From Prochlorococcus marinus str. MIT 9515 (GTDB lineage: Bacteria > Cyanobacteriota > Cyanobacteriia > PCC-6307 > Cyanobiaceae): a stretch of DNA of 64,000 nt. Both the position numbers and the translations under genes were made by a program. The notes below the pieces were generated by a model that saw only the letters and a program-made list of their open reading frames with translations, did not search any database and was not told the origin of the DNA. The number at the start of each line of letters is the position of its first letter. The first letter of the stretch is position 1. The stretch spans positions 434,001 to 498,000 of the forward strand of contig NC_008817.1 in assembly GCF_000015665.1 (NCBI RefSeq). The letters run 5' to 3'. Below, in pieces: positions 55,493 through 63,810 of this stretch.

Positions 55493-55789
55493 ATGAAATT
55501 CAATTTAAATAAATATATATACATATCAGCTAAATTTTTTATTTTTTTTATTGCAATAATCAGTATGAGATCCACAATATTAAACGCAGAAGACTCATAC
55601 TTAAATGAACTTGAAATTGATAGTTCCACAAAATTTGATAAGAGTAGTTCAGAATTACCTTCTAATCCCTTTGAAATAGTTGAGATGCTCAGAAGGGCGA
55701 ATAGTATGAATGAAGCAACTAAGCCTTCTATTGCCATTGATGATGCTTTAGAATTATTTAATAAAATCGAAGAAAAAGAAAATCTTTAA
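55493..55789 (+). CDS. small predicted exported protein
   Basis: From ATG at 55493 the product is 98 aa. A basic N-terminus (MKFNLNKYIY) and a hydrophobic stretch (about 11-27) end near NAEDSYL, like a signal peptide or anchor. The remainder is acidic and helical (SNPFEIVEMLRRANSMNEAT, then IDDALELFNKIEEKEN). A TTG 33 bp upstream would extend the frame but adds non-conserved-looking residues. No family is recognised. The reverse-strand frame over it is less protein-like. Confidence 0.6.
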   Translation: MKFNLNKYIYISAKFFIFFIAIISMRSTILNAEDSYLNELEIDSSTKFDKSSSELPSNPFEIVEMLRRANSMNEATKPSIAIDDALELFNKIEEKENL

Positions 55790-55837
55790 TTCGATTAAAA
55801 TAACGTTCAAAACAAAAAAATTCAAATACAAACAAAT

Positions 55838-56437
55838 ATGATCAAAAATCCTATTCAAGAAGTTACAAATAAATTACAGTACAGAGCAATAGGTATTGTT
55901 AAAGGTGTTTACAAGCCAAATGATGCAGAAAAATTAAATCGAGGAACATTAACCGATAAAGAAGGAAAAATAATCGACACAGTTGTTCTTGGTAAAGCTT
56001 TATCTCTATTAAAAAAATATATCAACTTAGAGAGGAATTATTTTTGGATAGTTTATCCAAGAAACAAAAGTACTAATAACCTACATTTACAGGTAGCAGG
56101 TATATGGGATCCATATCAATTAAATCAAGTTGATATTAGTGATTCTGAAAAGGATCCCAACGACTTATTAGATGAATTAAATTTAAACAATAATTATTTT
56201 TCTATTAGAGGTGAATTAGTTTATGTAAATACACAAAAGAAAGAGATTGTTATCAAAATCTGTTCTTCTCCCCGTTCAAAGAGGTCAAAAAATACAACTT
56301 TTAAAATAATTATTGAGGGTGAAATTCCTCTTCAATTTTTGAATAATTTTATAAGCCTTGATGTAACTAGAGATGGAAATACATTACGTATGGTTAAGTA
56401 CGAAGTTATTGAAAAAATAAAATCTAAAAAAGTATAG
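55838..56437 (+). CDS. conserved cyanobacterial hypothetical protein
   Basis: A 199-aa soluble basic protein. Regular beta-like segments are visible (YRAIGIVKGVYKPNDAE, about 15-31; FSIRGELVYVNTQKKEIVIK, about 121-140; LDVTRDGNTLRMVKYE near the end). No signal peptide or membrane helix is seen. The pattern resembles cyanobacterial proteins of unknown function. The gene is 49 bp after the small exported-type gene and 63 bp before larC. Confidence 0.75.
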   Translation: MIKNPIQEVTNKLQYRAIGIVKGVYKPNDAEKLNRGTLTDKEGKIIDTVVLGKALSLLKKYINLERNYFWIVYPRNKSTNNLHLQVAGIWDPYQLNQVDISDSEKDPNDLLDELNLNNNYFSIRGELVYVNTQKKEIVIKICSSPRSKRSKNTTFKIIIEGEIPLQFLNNFISLDVTRDGNTLRMVKYEVIEKIKSKKV

Positions 56438-56500
56438 TATTCCATATGATTAGAAATTTTTTATCTGTGAATTTTTATTATTAAAAATCTATAAAGGGCT

Positions 56501-57724
56501 ATGGAAGAAATATTTATTGAATGTTCCCCTGGGGTCTCTGGCGACATGTTACTAGGAGCCTTTATCGACTTGGGTGTACCAAAAAATATAATTGAAAAAA
56601 CTCTTACATGTTTTGGACTAGAAAAATTATATTACTTAAATTTTAGGGAATCGAAAAGTTGTTCAATTCGAGGAGTGAAGGTTGAAATTGAAAAAATTGA
56701 TCAAAGCACAAAAAGAGATTGGAGTAGTATCAAAAATTTAATTTTAAAGGCTCAATTAGAAAAAAAATTAAAAAAAAGAATTTACGAAGTTTTTGAGTCT
56801 TTAGCTTTTGCAGAGGGAATAGTTCATGGTATTGATCCTGAGAAAGTTCATTTTCATGAGATTGGTGCAATTGATTCATTAGTCGATATCATTGGCGTTT
56901 GCGCTTCAATTGAATATTTAAAACCAAAAAAGGTTTTTTGTAATGAACCAACATTAGGGAGAGGTTTTGTTCAAACTGATCATGGCAAACTATCAATTCC
57001 ATCTCCTGCGGTTATAGAGTTATTGAGAAAAAAAGATATTAAAGTGATTTCAAGGATTGATGTAATAGAGGGGGAATTGTCAACACCAACTGGAATAGCT
57101 CTCCTTTGTAATTTAGTTGAATCTTTCAATATCCCTAATAAATATTCTATTAATTCCTATGGAGTAGGTATTGGGAACTTGGAACTGTCATGTCCAAATT
57201 TGGTAAGGGTTTTAAAAATTAATACTGATAATGAAAATCTAATACATAAAAAAATCAGCCCAAGATATGAAGAGATTTCTATTCAAGAGGCATTGATTGA
57301 TGATCAAACATCTGAAGAAATTGCAAATCTTTTAGAGATATTTAGAAAACAAGGAGCTCATGATGTTTCTTGTCAGACAATTAATATGAAAAAAAATAGA
57401 ACTGGTTTTTCGATCCAAGTTATCTTACCTATTGAAAAGCAAGAATATTTCAGGAAATTATGGTTTCAATATTCCAACACAATAGGATTGAGAGAAAGGA
57501 AAGAATTTAGGTGGGTTTTACTTAGAAGAAGAGGAGAGTGTTTAACTACTTTTGGAAATATTAAGTTTAAACAATCAATGAAACCTGATGGAACTATTTC
57601 AATGAAACCAGAAAATGATGAAATTTTAAGATTGCAGATTGAACATAATAAAACAGCGCAAGAGGTAAGAAGAATTATTAAAGAGTCATGCAATGAATTT
57701 AAAGCCTTTGAAGATTGGAAATAA
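56501..57724 (+). CDS. larC: nickel-pincer cofactor biosynthesis protein LarC (DUF111)
   Basis: LarC family (formerly DUF111/UPF0272), which inserts nickel into the pincer nucleotide cofactor of lactate racemase-type enzymes. The start FIECSPGVSGDMLLGAFID (about 5-23) and VHFHEIGAIDSLVDIIG (about 109-125) are family signatures, the latter with metal-binding His. At 407 aa it is full length. No larA, larB or larE is nearby, so its client enzyme is unknown. A terminator-like hairpin starts 30 bp after the stop. Confidence 0.88.
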   Translation: MEEIFIECSPGVSGDMLLGAFIDLGVPKNIIEKTLTCFGLEKLYYLNFRESKSCSIRGVKVEIEKIDQSTKRDWSSIKNLILKAQLEKKLKKRIYEVFESLAFAEGIVHGIDPEKVHFHEIGAIDSLVDIIGVCASIEYLKPKKVFCNEPTLGRGFVQTDHGKLSIPSPAVIELLRKKDIKVISRIDVIEGELSTPTGIALLCNLVESFNIPNKYSINSYGVGIGNLELSCPNLVRVLKINTDNENLIHKKISPRYEEISIQEALIDDQTSEEIANLLEIFRKQGAHDVSCQTINMKKNRTGFSIQVILPIEKQEYFRKLWFQYSNTIGLRERKEFRWVLLRRRGECLTTFGNIKFKQSMKPDGTISMKPENDEILRLQIEHNKTAQEVRRIIKESCNEFKAFEDWK

Positions 57725-58677
57725 GATTTAAGATGCAAAAAGATTTTTTGATTAAGGTTCTTAAGAATATTAATTTTGAGATGCTTAAGAACCTTTTTTT
57801 TCTTTTGAGTTTATCTTATTTCTGTATTTATTTTTTTAAAAATTTTGATCAAATTTCATTCAATGTAGATTTCGCTAGAAACGCTAACTATATATTGTTA
57901 TCATTTTTGCTTTGTATATTAAGCATTTTTTTTAACGCACTAGCTTGGAAAAATATAGTTATTTGGTTTGGTAAAACTAAGACAAAAAATAATTTAATTT
58001 CCTTTTATGCCATTACGAATATTCTTAAATATGTTCCGGGTGGTATTTGGCATTTTTTTGAAAGATATAGCTTTTTAAAAGATATTAGTAATCCTCAATT
58101 GGCTTTCTACACTTCACTTATTGAACCTTATTTTATGTTGTGTTCATCTTTTCTCTTGGCTTCGGTCGGAATAATTTTTTCCCCATTTTATTTTTTATTA
58201 CTATTACCATTGCTATTTCTCAATAAAAAATTAATCTATCTAATTTTACGAAGGTTAGAAACCTTAAAAACTAAGACAATTAGCGTTTTGAAAATTAAAA
58301 ATGCCAAGTATCAATTTAATGAAAGAATAAAAATAATTTCTTTCTTCCCTTCCAAAGCCTTTTTTTTTGAAACTCTTTTTGTTTTATCAAAATTTATTGG
58401 ATTTATTATTTGCCTTTACATAGTAAATTTTGAGCAGCAATATAATATTTTCTATTTATTAGTAATTTTTTGTATGTCTTGGGCTATAGGTTTAGTAGTT
58501 CCAACTGCTCCTGGAGGGATCGGTGTCTTTGAATCTTGTTTCCTTTTTTTTGTTGGGAAAAACATTCCACAAAATCCAATCTTTGTAAGTTTAATTTATT
58601 TTAGATTGATATCTACTTCGGCAGATTTATTATTAGGCCTCCCTTTCTTATTTAGAAAACTTTTAAAAAGAATTTAA
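57715..58677 (+). CDS. UPF0104/lysylphosphatidylglycerol synthase TM-like membrane protein
   Basis: A 320-aa membrane protein with about eight helices. The family blocks are ITNILKYVPGGIWHFFERYS (about 101-120) and IGLVVPTAPGGIGVFESCFL (about 261-280), the latter the PGGxGxxE signature. Members occur in MprF flippase and AglD-type proteins. The role here is unknown. Possible starts are ATG 57715 (overlapping larC), 57733 and 57781. The last falls after the first arm of an inverted repeat. It overlaps the convergent permease gene by 4 bp. Confidence 0.8.
   Translation: MEIRFKMQKDFLIKVLKNINFEMLKNLFFLLSLSYFCIYFFKNFDQISFNVDFARNANYILLSFLLCILSIFFNALAWKNIVIWFGKTKTKNNLISFYAITNILKYVPGGIWHFFERYSFLKDISNPQLAFYTSLIEPYFMLCSSFLLASVGIIFSPFYFLLLLPLLFLNKKLIYLILRRLETLKTKTISVLKIKNAKYQFNERIKIISFFPSKAFFFETLFVLSKFIGFIICLYIVNFEQQYNIFYLLVIFCMSWAIGLVVPTAPGGIGVFESCFLFFVGKNIPQNPIFVSLIYFRLISTSADLLLGLPFLFRKLLKRI
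57754..57801 (+). terminator. terminator-like hairpin at the start of the UPF0104 gene
   Basis: AAGGTTCTTAAG (57754-57765) and its exact reverse complement CTTAAGAACCTT (57784-57795) flank an 18-nt loop. A run of eight T spans 57794-57801, the first two of which lie in the stem. It starts 30 bp after the larC stop and overlaps codons near the start of the next ORF. It may terminate larC or attenuate the downstream gene. The stem is AT-rich, and the loop is long for a strong terminator. Confidence 0.5.
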
Positions 58678-60212
58678 TTCTTTTTTTCTAAACTTGGAAT
58701 CAATGTACTCGATGCAATTAAACCCACAATCGTTATGAAGAGTGCTGGTAATAGTGCTTCAGCCATTCGCTCATCTCCAGCATATTGATATATCCTTACG
58801 GATAATGTATCAAAGTCGAATGGTCTGAGAATAAATGTAATTGGCAATTCCTTAATTGTATCTACGAACACTAAAAGTGAACCAACAAATATTGGTCCTT
58901 TTAATAAGGGAAGATGTATCTTTTTAATAACATCAAGCCAATTAGAGCCTAAGCCCTTTGCAGCCTCATCAAGACTAGGAGATATTCTCTCAAACCCAGA
59001 ATCAAGAGTTCCTTTTGAAATAGTCAAAAATCGAACTATATAACCCCAGATCAGAAGACATAAAGCTATAAAATGGAACTTTGTATTAGAAATAGTTATT
59101 AATGATATCGCTAATACTGTACCTGGTATTGCATATCCTATCCCTGCAGGGAATGTTATGAATTTAGTTAGTAAGCTCTTACTTTGACGATTAGCTAGTG
59201 TAAATATTAGAGAGAAAAATAATGTTAATAATGCAGCAATTATTCCGAGGCTAACAGTTCTCAAGGTTAGAGAAAGTAATTCTGTCGTAAATCCTTTTTT
59301 TAACTGATCAATATTTAGTAGAAACCATGAAAATGGAAGCCCAATCGAAAACAATGGAGGAAATAAAGTTACTAATACTGCTAAGTAAGATCTATATCCT
59401 CTTAATTCCCATCCAAGCGAATCTAATGATGCAGGATTTTCACTCCAACGCTTTGTTTTCTTTCTTGAGAATTTTTCAAACAAAATTAAAGCAAATACTA
59501 TCAATAGGGCAACTAATGATAATCCAATATCACTCTTAGGATTCCCCTCAATAATCCAGTTCTCTGTTATACCTTTAGAAATACTTGGGATATTTAATAA
59601 CTCAACTGTTCCCAGCTCATTCATAACTTCCATACACATAAGGCTGATTCCAGTTGTCAATGCAGGCAATGCCATTGGGAGTGCAATTTTAAAAAAACTA
59701 CCCCATGGTCCAATTCCTAAACCTCTACTAGCATTAATTTGATTAACTCCAAATTTATTAAAACTTTCATTGGCAAGTATGAAAACATAAGGATAAGTAG
59801 TAATAGAAAGTATAAGAACTCCCCACCATAAACCAGTTATTTGATATCCCAAAATACTTCCTAAATCCTGTAAAACTGCAGTAATCAAATATGCTGGAGT
59901 TGCCAGTGGAATTAGTTGAAAAATACGAAGATTTTTCCTTAATCTAAATTCACAATTTGAGAGTAACCATCCATTTAAGGTTCCTAACCCACCTCCAAAA
60001 AAACTAGTTAGGATTAAAAGTTTCAATGTGCCAAATATTTCTTTTCTACCTGAAAATCCTAAAGAAAAATTTCCTCCTAAAACATAACCTATGCCTTCAA
60101 TCAAGAAATTAAAAATTGGAATTATAACTACAACTGCAACAATTAAAGATGCAATATCTAAAGGTTTTAAATAGGTTAATAATTTTTTTGTATGTTTAAT
60201 AATAATTTTCAA
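58674..60212 (-). CDS. Fe3+-type ABC transporter permease (FutB/ThiP-like)
   Basis: A 512-aa inner membrane protein with two fused permease domains of the binding-protein-dependent type, about 12 helices. The first EAA-like loop is INASRGLGIGPWGSFFKIAL (about 157-176), and the second is DEAAKGLGSNWLDVIKKIHL (about 407-426). Fused two-domain permeases of this kind serve ferric iron and thiamine importers. In picocyanobacteria the iron reading (FutB) is more likely. No ATPase or binding protein is adjacent. Confidence 0.87.
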   Translation of the reverse strand: MKIIIKHTKKLLTYLKPLDIASLIVAVVVIIPIFNFLIEGIGYVLGGNFSLGFSGRKEIFGTLKLLILTSFFGGGLGTLNGWLLSNCEFRLRKNLRIFQLIPLATPAYLITAVLQDLGSILGYQITGLWWGVLILSITTYPYVFILANESFNKFGVNQINASRGLGIGPWGSFFKIALPMALPALTTGISLMCMEVMNELGTVELLNIPSISKGITENWIIEGNPKSDIGLSLVALLIVFALILFEKFSRKKTKRWSENPASLDSLGWELRGYRSYLAVLVTLFPPLFSIGLPFSWFLLNIDQLKKGFTTELLSLTLRTVSLGIIAALLTLFFSLIFTLANRQSKSLLTKFITFPAGIGYAIPGTVLAISLITISNTKFHFIALCLLIWGYIVRFLTISKGTLDSGFERISPSLDEAAKGLGSNWLDVIKKIHLPLLKGPIFVGSLLVFVDTIKELPITFILRPFDFDTLSVRIYQYAGDERMAEALLPALFITIVGLIASSTLIPSLEKKN

Positions 60213-60231
60213 AAATTAAATTAAAACTTTA

Positions 60232-61305
60232 TTATGCTTCGTCTCTCGAATTAAATCTACAAGAATCAAGTTGATTCTTAATAGTTTGATGATCTAAATT
60301 TTTTCCTATGAGAACAATTTTATTTAATTTTTCATTTTCCCACTCATAATCGTCAAGTGAAAAACGTTTACCTGATAAATGAAAAATGTGTTTTCGTTCG
60401 CTTTCTACAAACCATAAAATTCCTTTTGCTCTAAAAACATTTTGAGAGATTTGATTATCTAAGAAATTTTGAAACTTCCTTAAAGAAAATGGTTCAATCG
60501 TCTTAAAAGAAACTGAAGTAAATCCCTCTATATTATTAATTAAATCATGAGAATGGGAAGAGTGATCATGAGAATGGGAAGAGTGATCATGAGAATGGGA
60601 AGAGTGATCATGAGAGTGGGAAGAGTGATCATGAGAGTGGGAAGAGTGATCATTCAAATCTATATTTTTCTTCATCTTCTCATTAAATTGAAAAGTATCT
60701 GTTTCAAAAAGTCCCACACTTATTATCGTTTGCAATCCCACTTCACTATTTATCGCCCTCAAAATTCTTGGCTCTTTTTTTATCCCATTAATGTATTTTT
60801 CAATCTTATTTAACTGTGCATCAGTTACTAAATCGCATTTATTCAGTAGTAAGATATCACCGTATAAAATTTGAGAATAAGCAACACTAGAATTTTTTAT
60901 ATCAAAATCAAAGTTATCGGCGTCAATTAAAGTAATGATAGAATCTAATCTTACTTTTTCTCTTAGATCCCCTCCTGCAAAAGTCATTGCCACGGGTAGT
61001 GGATCTGCAAGGCCAGTAGTCTCAACAATTAAATAATCTATTTTTTCAGGCCTTTCTAATATCTTAGAAACAGTGTTTAATAATTCTCCATTTATTGTGC
61101 AACAAATGCATCCGTTATTTAACTCAATCATATCTTCAGCAGTTTTGATAATTAATTCATTATCAATTCCTATCTCTCCAAATTCATTAACTAAAACAGC
61201 AGTTTTAATACCAACTTGATTTTTTAAAATATGATTAAGAAGCGTAGTTTTCCCTGATCCCAAGAATCCACTAATAATGGTTACAGGTATCAATTTTTCA
61301 ATCAT
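60232..61305 (-). CDS. COG0523/CobW-type GTPase with His-rich repeat
   Basis: A 357-aa G3E GTPase of the metallochaperone family that includes CobW and the zinc chaperones ZNG1 and YeiR. It has Walker A GFLGSGKTTLLNHIL (about 13-27), the metal-binding GCICCT (CxCC, about 65-70), NKCDLV and a CobW C-terminal domain. Between domains lies a His-Asp-Ser repeat (about 219-253) made of five DHSSHSH units, a likely metal buffer. It may act in zinc, cobalt or nickel delivery. It is 19 bp from the iron-type permease on the same strand. Confidence 0.92.
   Translation of the reverse strand: MIEKLIPVTIISGFLGSGKTTLLNHILKNQVGIKTAVLVNEFGEIGIDNELIIKTAEDMIELNNGCICCTINGELLNTVSKILERPEKIDYLIVETTGLADPLPVAMTFAGGDLREKVRLDSIITLIDADNFDFDIKNSSVAYSQILYGDILLLNKCDLVTDAQLNKIEKYINGIKKEPRILRAINSEVGLQTIISVGLFETDTFQFNEKMKKNIDLNDHSSHSHDHSSHSHDHSSHSHDHSSHSHDHSSHSHDLINNIEGFTSVSFKTIEPFSLRKFQNFLDNQISQNVFRAKGILWFVESERKHIFHLSGKRFSLDDYEWENEKLNKIVLIGKNLDHQTIKNQLDSCRFNSRDEA
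60547..60651. repeat. five 21-bp tandem repeats in the COG0523 gene
   Basis: Five head-to-tail 21-bp units (60547, 60568, 60589, 60610 and 60631). Three read atgagaatgggaagagtgat plus c, and two carry G for A at position 7. Each encodes DHSSHSH on the minus strand, so any copy change keeps the frame. The silent difference shows how the array expanded as blocks. Confidence 0.93.
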
Positions 61306-61349
61306 TTAAATTATGATCTTTTGAAAGAATAAAGTAATTCTATATTAAA

Positions 61350-61640
61350 TTATTTTTCGAAAATTTCATTAATTTCCGAAGCAATTTTCTGATCTAAATT
61401 TGTAATACCTCCTAAATCATGTGTACTTAGTTTAATAATTACTTTCGAATAGACATTTTCCCAATTGGGATGATGATTATATTTTTCACAAATTAAAGCA
61501 ATCTTTGTCATAAAGGAAAAAGCTTCTATAAAGTCACCAAAATTAAACTCTCTTTCTAAGTGATTTGAGATGATTTCCCATCCGGGTATTTTGGCAATTA
61601 GTTCTTTTAATTCCTCATTTTGTAGAAGGTGTGGTTTCAT
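61350..61640 (-). CDS. pterin-4a-carbinolamine dehydratase
   Basis: A 96-aa enzyme that dehydrates 4a-hydroxytetrahydropterin in pterin recycling. The active-site motif EKYNHHPNWENVYSKVIIKL, quoted here in part as NHHPNWENVY (about 55-64), with THDLGGITNLD following, matches an active dehydratase. It is not the degenerate carboxysomal Rubisco-assembly paralogue. It lies 45 bp upstream of the COG0523 GTPase gene. Phenylalanine hydroxylase is not present in the window, so its physiological use is unclear. Confidence 0.9.
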   Translation of the reverse strand: MKPHLLQNEELKELIAKIPGWEIISNHLEREFNFGDFIEAFSFMTKIALICEKYNHHPNWENVYSKVIIKLSTHDLGGITNLDQKIASEINEIFEK

Positions 61641-61676
61641 TTATATTTAATATTGCTGAATATCATTATAGATATT

Positions 61677-62132
61677 TTAACTTTTTGAACCAATAATATG
61701 AACACTTATAATTCTTTCTTTTTTACTAAATCGATGTTCCCATAAATAAATAGCTTGCCAAGTGCCAAGTATGATTTCACCTTCTTGAAAACTTAAAGAC
61801 AAATTAGTATTAGTTAAAGCTGTTTTAATATGAGCTGGCATATCGTCCTCTCCTTCCTGAAAATGTTCATAGTATATTTCCTTTCTTTCTTTCGATAAGG
61901 AGGTATAGCAATTGTTAGGGACTATACTTTTCATGAATTTTTTTAAGTCCTTTAAAACATTTGGATCAGCATTCTCATTTATAGTTAAACTACAACTGGT
62001 ATGAAGTGATGTTAAATTTAAAATACCTGATTGGAAGTTACTTTTTTGTATAAATAAATTTAAATTGTGAGTAATATCAGTTAACCCCTCTCCATTAGTT
62101 TTAAAGATTAATTTTGAAAAAATTTGTTCCAT
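61677..62132 (-). CDS. YjbQ family protein (UPF0047)
   Basis: A 151-aa protein of the YjbQ/UPF0047 family, reported to have low thiamin phosphate synthase activity in E. coli. The family core is LHTSCSLTINENADPNVLKD (about 43-62, with conserved His, Asn and Glu/Asp). EDDMPAHIKTALT and GTWQAIYLWEH near the end are typical. The three genes PCD, COG0523 and YjbQ run in one direction with short gaps. Confidence 0.92.
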   Translation of the reverse strand: MEQIFSKLIFKTNGEGLTDITHNLNLFIQKSNFQSGILNLTSLHTSCSLTINENADPNVLKDLKKFMKSIVPNNCYTSLSKERKEIYYEHFQEGEDDMPAHIKTALTNTNLSLSFQEGEIILGTWQAIYLWEHRFSKKERIISVHIIGSKS

Positions 62133-62242
62133 AAATATTTAAATTCCATATAATTAATATTCTATTATGCATATAGTTTTAAAATTTTTACACTTTCTTC
62201 AAAAATTTTGTTCTAAGATATTTACTAATAATATAAATATTT

Positions 62243-63748
62243 TTGGCTGAAACTGAATGGAATAAGCTAGGTGCTTATCTAAAAGAAACTCAAATATTAG
62301 GCTCAATACAGAGTACATTATATTGGGATCAAAATACAGGGATGCCCAAGAAAGGAGCCTCTTGGAGATCTGAACAACTTACCTACATTGCCAAGAAACT
62401 TCATAAAAGAAATTCCTCAGAAGAGTTTTCAGATTTAATAAAAAGTGCTGAAGATGAATTTGTTAGTTCCCTGGAAACATTATCGAGTCAAGAAATTATT
62501 CAAAGTAAAAAAAAGAATCTTGAATTATTAACCAAAGAGTTTAATAGGCAAAATAATTTAGATCCTAAATTAGTTGAATCTCTCGCTAAGGCTAAATCAA
62601 AAGGTTATGAAAGTTGGCAAGAAGCTAAATACAAATCAGATTTTAAAATTTTCTTGCCATATTTTGATGATTTGATCAAATTACGTATTGAAGAAGCAAA
62701 CCAAATCTCTGAAAAATATACAAATTGGGAAACTTTAGCTCAACCATTTGAACCTGAAATAACCCTAGAGTGGTTAAATAATATTTTCATGCCACTTAAA
62801 GAAATTATCCCGTCTTTATTAAGTGATCTCAAGAAAGGAGAAAAATATCACTGGGATTTAAGTCCCAAATCTCAGCAAAATTTGTGCTCTAAATTACTTG
62901 ATGAGTTTGGGAGAGATAAAGATATAGTCGTAGTTGCAAAATCTCCCCATCCTTTTTCTATAACCTTAGGTCCAAATGATTACAGGATTACTACAAGAAT
63001 TGTTGAAGGTGAACCATTCTCTAGTTTTCTGGCTACTGCTCATGAGTGGGGACATTCGATTTATGAACAGGGTTTGCCTTCTCAAAGTCATCAATGGTTT
63101 GCATGGCCTTTAGGTCAAGCAACATCAATGGGTGTACATGAAAGTCAATCATTGTTTTGGGAAAATAGGATAGTTAAATCAAAATCTTTTTCAAAAAGGT
63201 TTTTCAGGCATTTTGTTTCTGAAGGTTGTTCTTTGAATAATCATTCAGAACTTTGGAAATCTATTAATCATTTGCAAGCAGGCTTAAACAGAGTTGAGGC
63301 AGATGAATTAAGTTATGGGTTGCATATTTTAATTAGAACTGAATTAGAAATAGATTTGATTGAAGGAGATCTAAATGCAAAAGATATTCCATCAGAATGG
63401 AATAAAAGATATGAAGAATTATTAGGTATTAAGCCATCTAATGATGCAGAAGGTTGTCTTCAAGATGTTCATTGGAGTGAAGGTGCTTTTGGATATTTCC
63501 CTTCATATTTATTAGGACATATTATAAGTGCGCAAATATCTTCAAAAATGGAAAAGGAAATAGGATTAATTGATAATTTAGTTGAAGATGGAGAATATGA
63601 AAAAATAATCTTTTGGTTAAAAAATAATATCCATAAATATGGAAGATCTCTTAACTCTATGGAGTTAGTGAGAAATGTGACAGGAGAAGAATTAACATCA
63701 AGTTATTTTGTTAATCATTTAAAATCGAAGTTAAAAGATTTTTGCTAA
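62243..63748 (+). CDS. M32 family metallocarboxypeptidase (carboxypeptidase Taq)
   Basis: A zinc carboxypeptidase with broad specificity. The HEXXH motif is HEWGH at 267-271, followed downstream by HESQSLFWENRI with the third ligand Glu. HPFSITLGPNDYRITTR and LSYGLHILIRTELE are M32 signatures. At 501 aa it is typical. It is cytoplasmic, since no signal peptide is seen. The start is TTG at 62243 (MAETEWNKLG), consistent with the short leader. It ends 62 bp before ppa. Confidence 0.93.
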   Translation: MAETEWNKLGAYLKETQILGSIQSTLYWDQNTGMPKKGASWRSEQLTYIAKKLHKRNSSEEFSDLIKSAEDEFVSSLETLSSQEIIQSKKKNLELLTKEFNRQNNLDPKLVESLAKAKSKGYESWQEAKYKSDFKIFLPYFDDLIKLRIEEANQISEKYTNWETLAQPFEPEITLEWLNNIFMPLKEIIPSLLSDLKKGEKYHWDLSPKSQQNLCSKLLDEFGRDKDIVVVAKSPHPFSITLGPNDYRITTRIVEGEPFSSFLATAHEWGHSIYEQGLPSQSHQWFAWPLGQATSMGVHESQSLFWENRIVKSKSFSKRFFRHFVSEGCSLNNHSELWKSINHLQAGLNRVEADELSYGLHILIRTELEIDLIEGDLNAKDIPSEWNKRYEELLGIKPSNDAEGCLQDVHWSEGAFGYFPSYLLGHIISAQISSKMEKEIGLIDNLVEDGEYEKIIFWLKNNIHKYGRSLNSMELVRNVTGEELTSSYFVNHLKSKLKDFC

Positions 63749-63810
63749 AAATTTACTTTATAGATTGTGATTGAGTGTAAGGATGTAGGATAAATAAAAA
63801 TAATTTTTTG

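Noticed and set aside
60547-60651. CRISPR array
   Set aside because: The units are contiguous without spacers, lie inside a coding gene and keep the frame. The groEL repeats are rejected for the same reason.
60547-60813. Plus-strand frame with MRMGRVI repeats
   Set aside because: It is the reverse reading of the His-rich repeat of the COG0523 gene, with no sensible domain.
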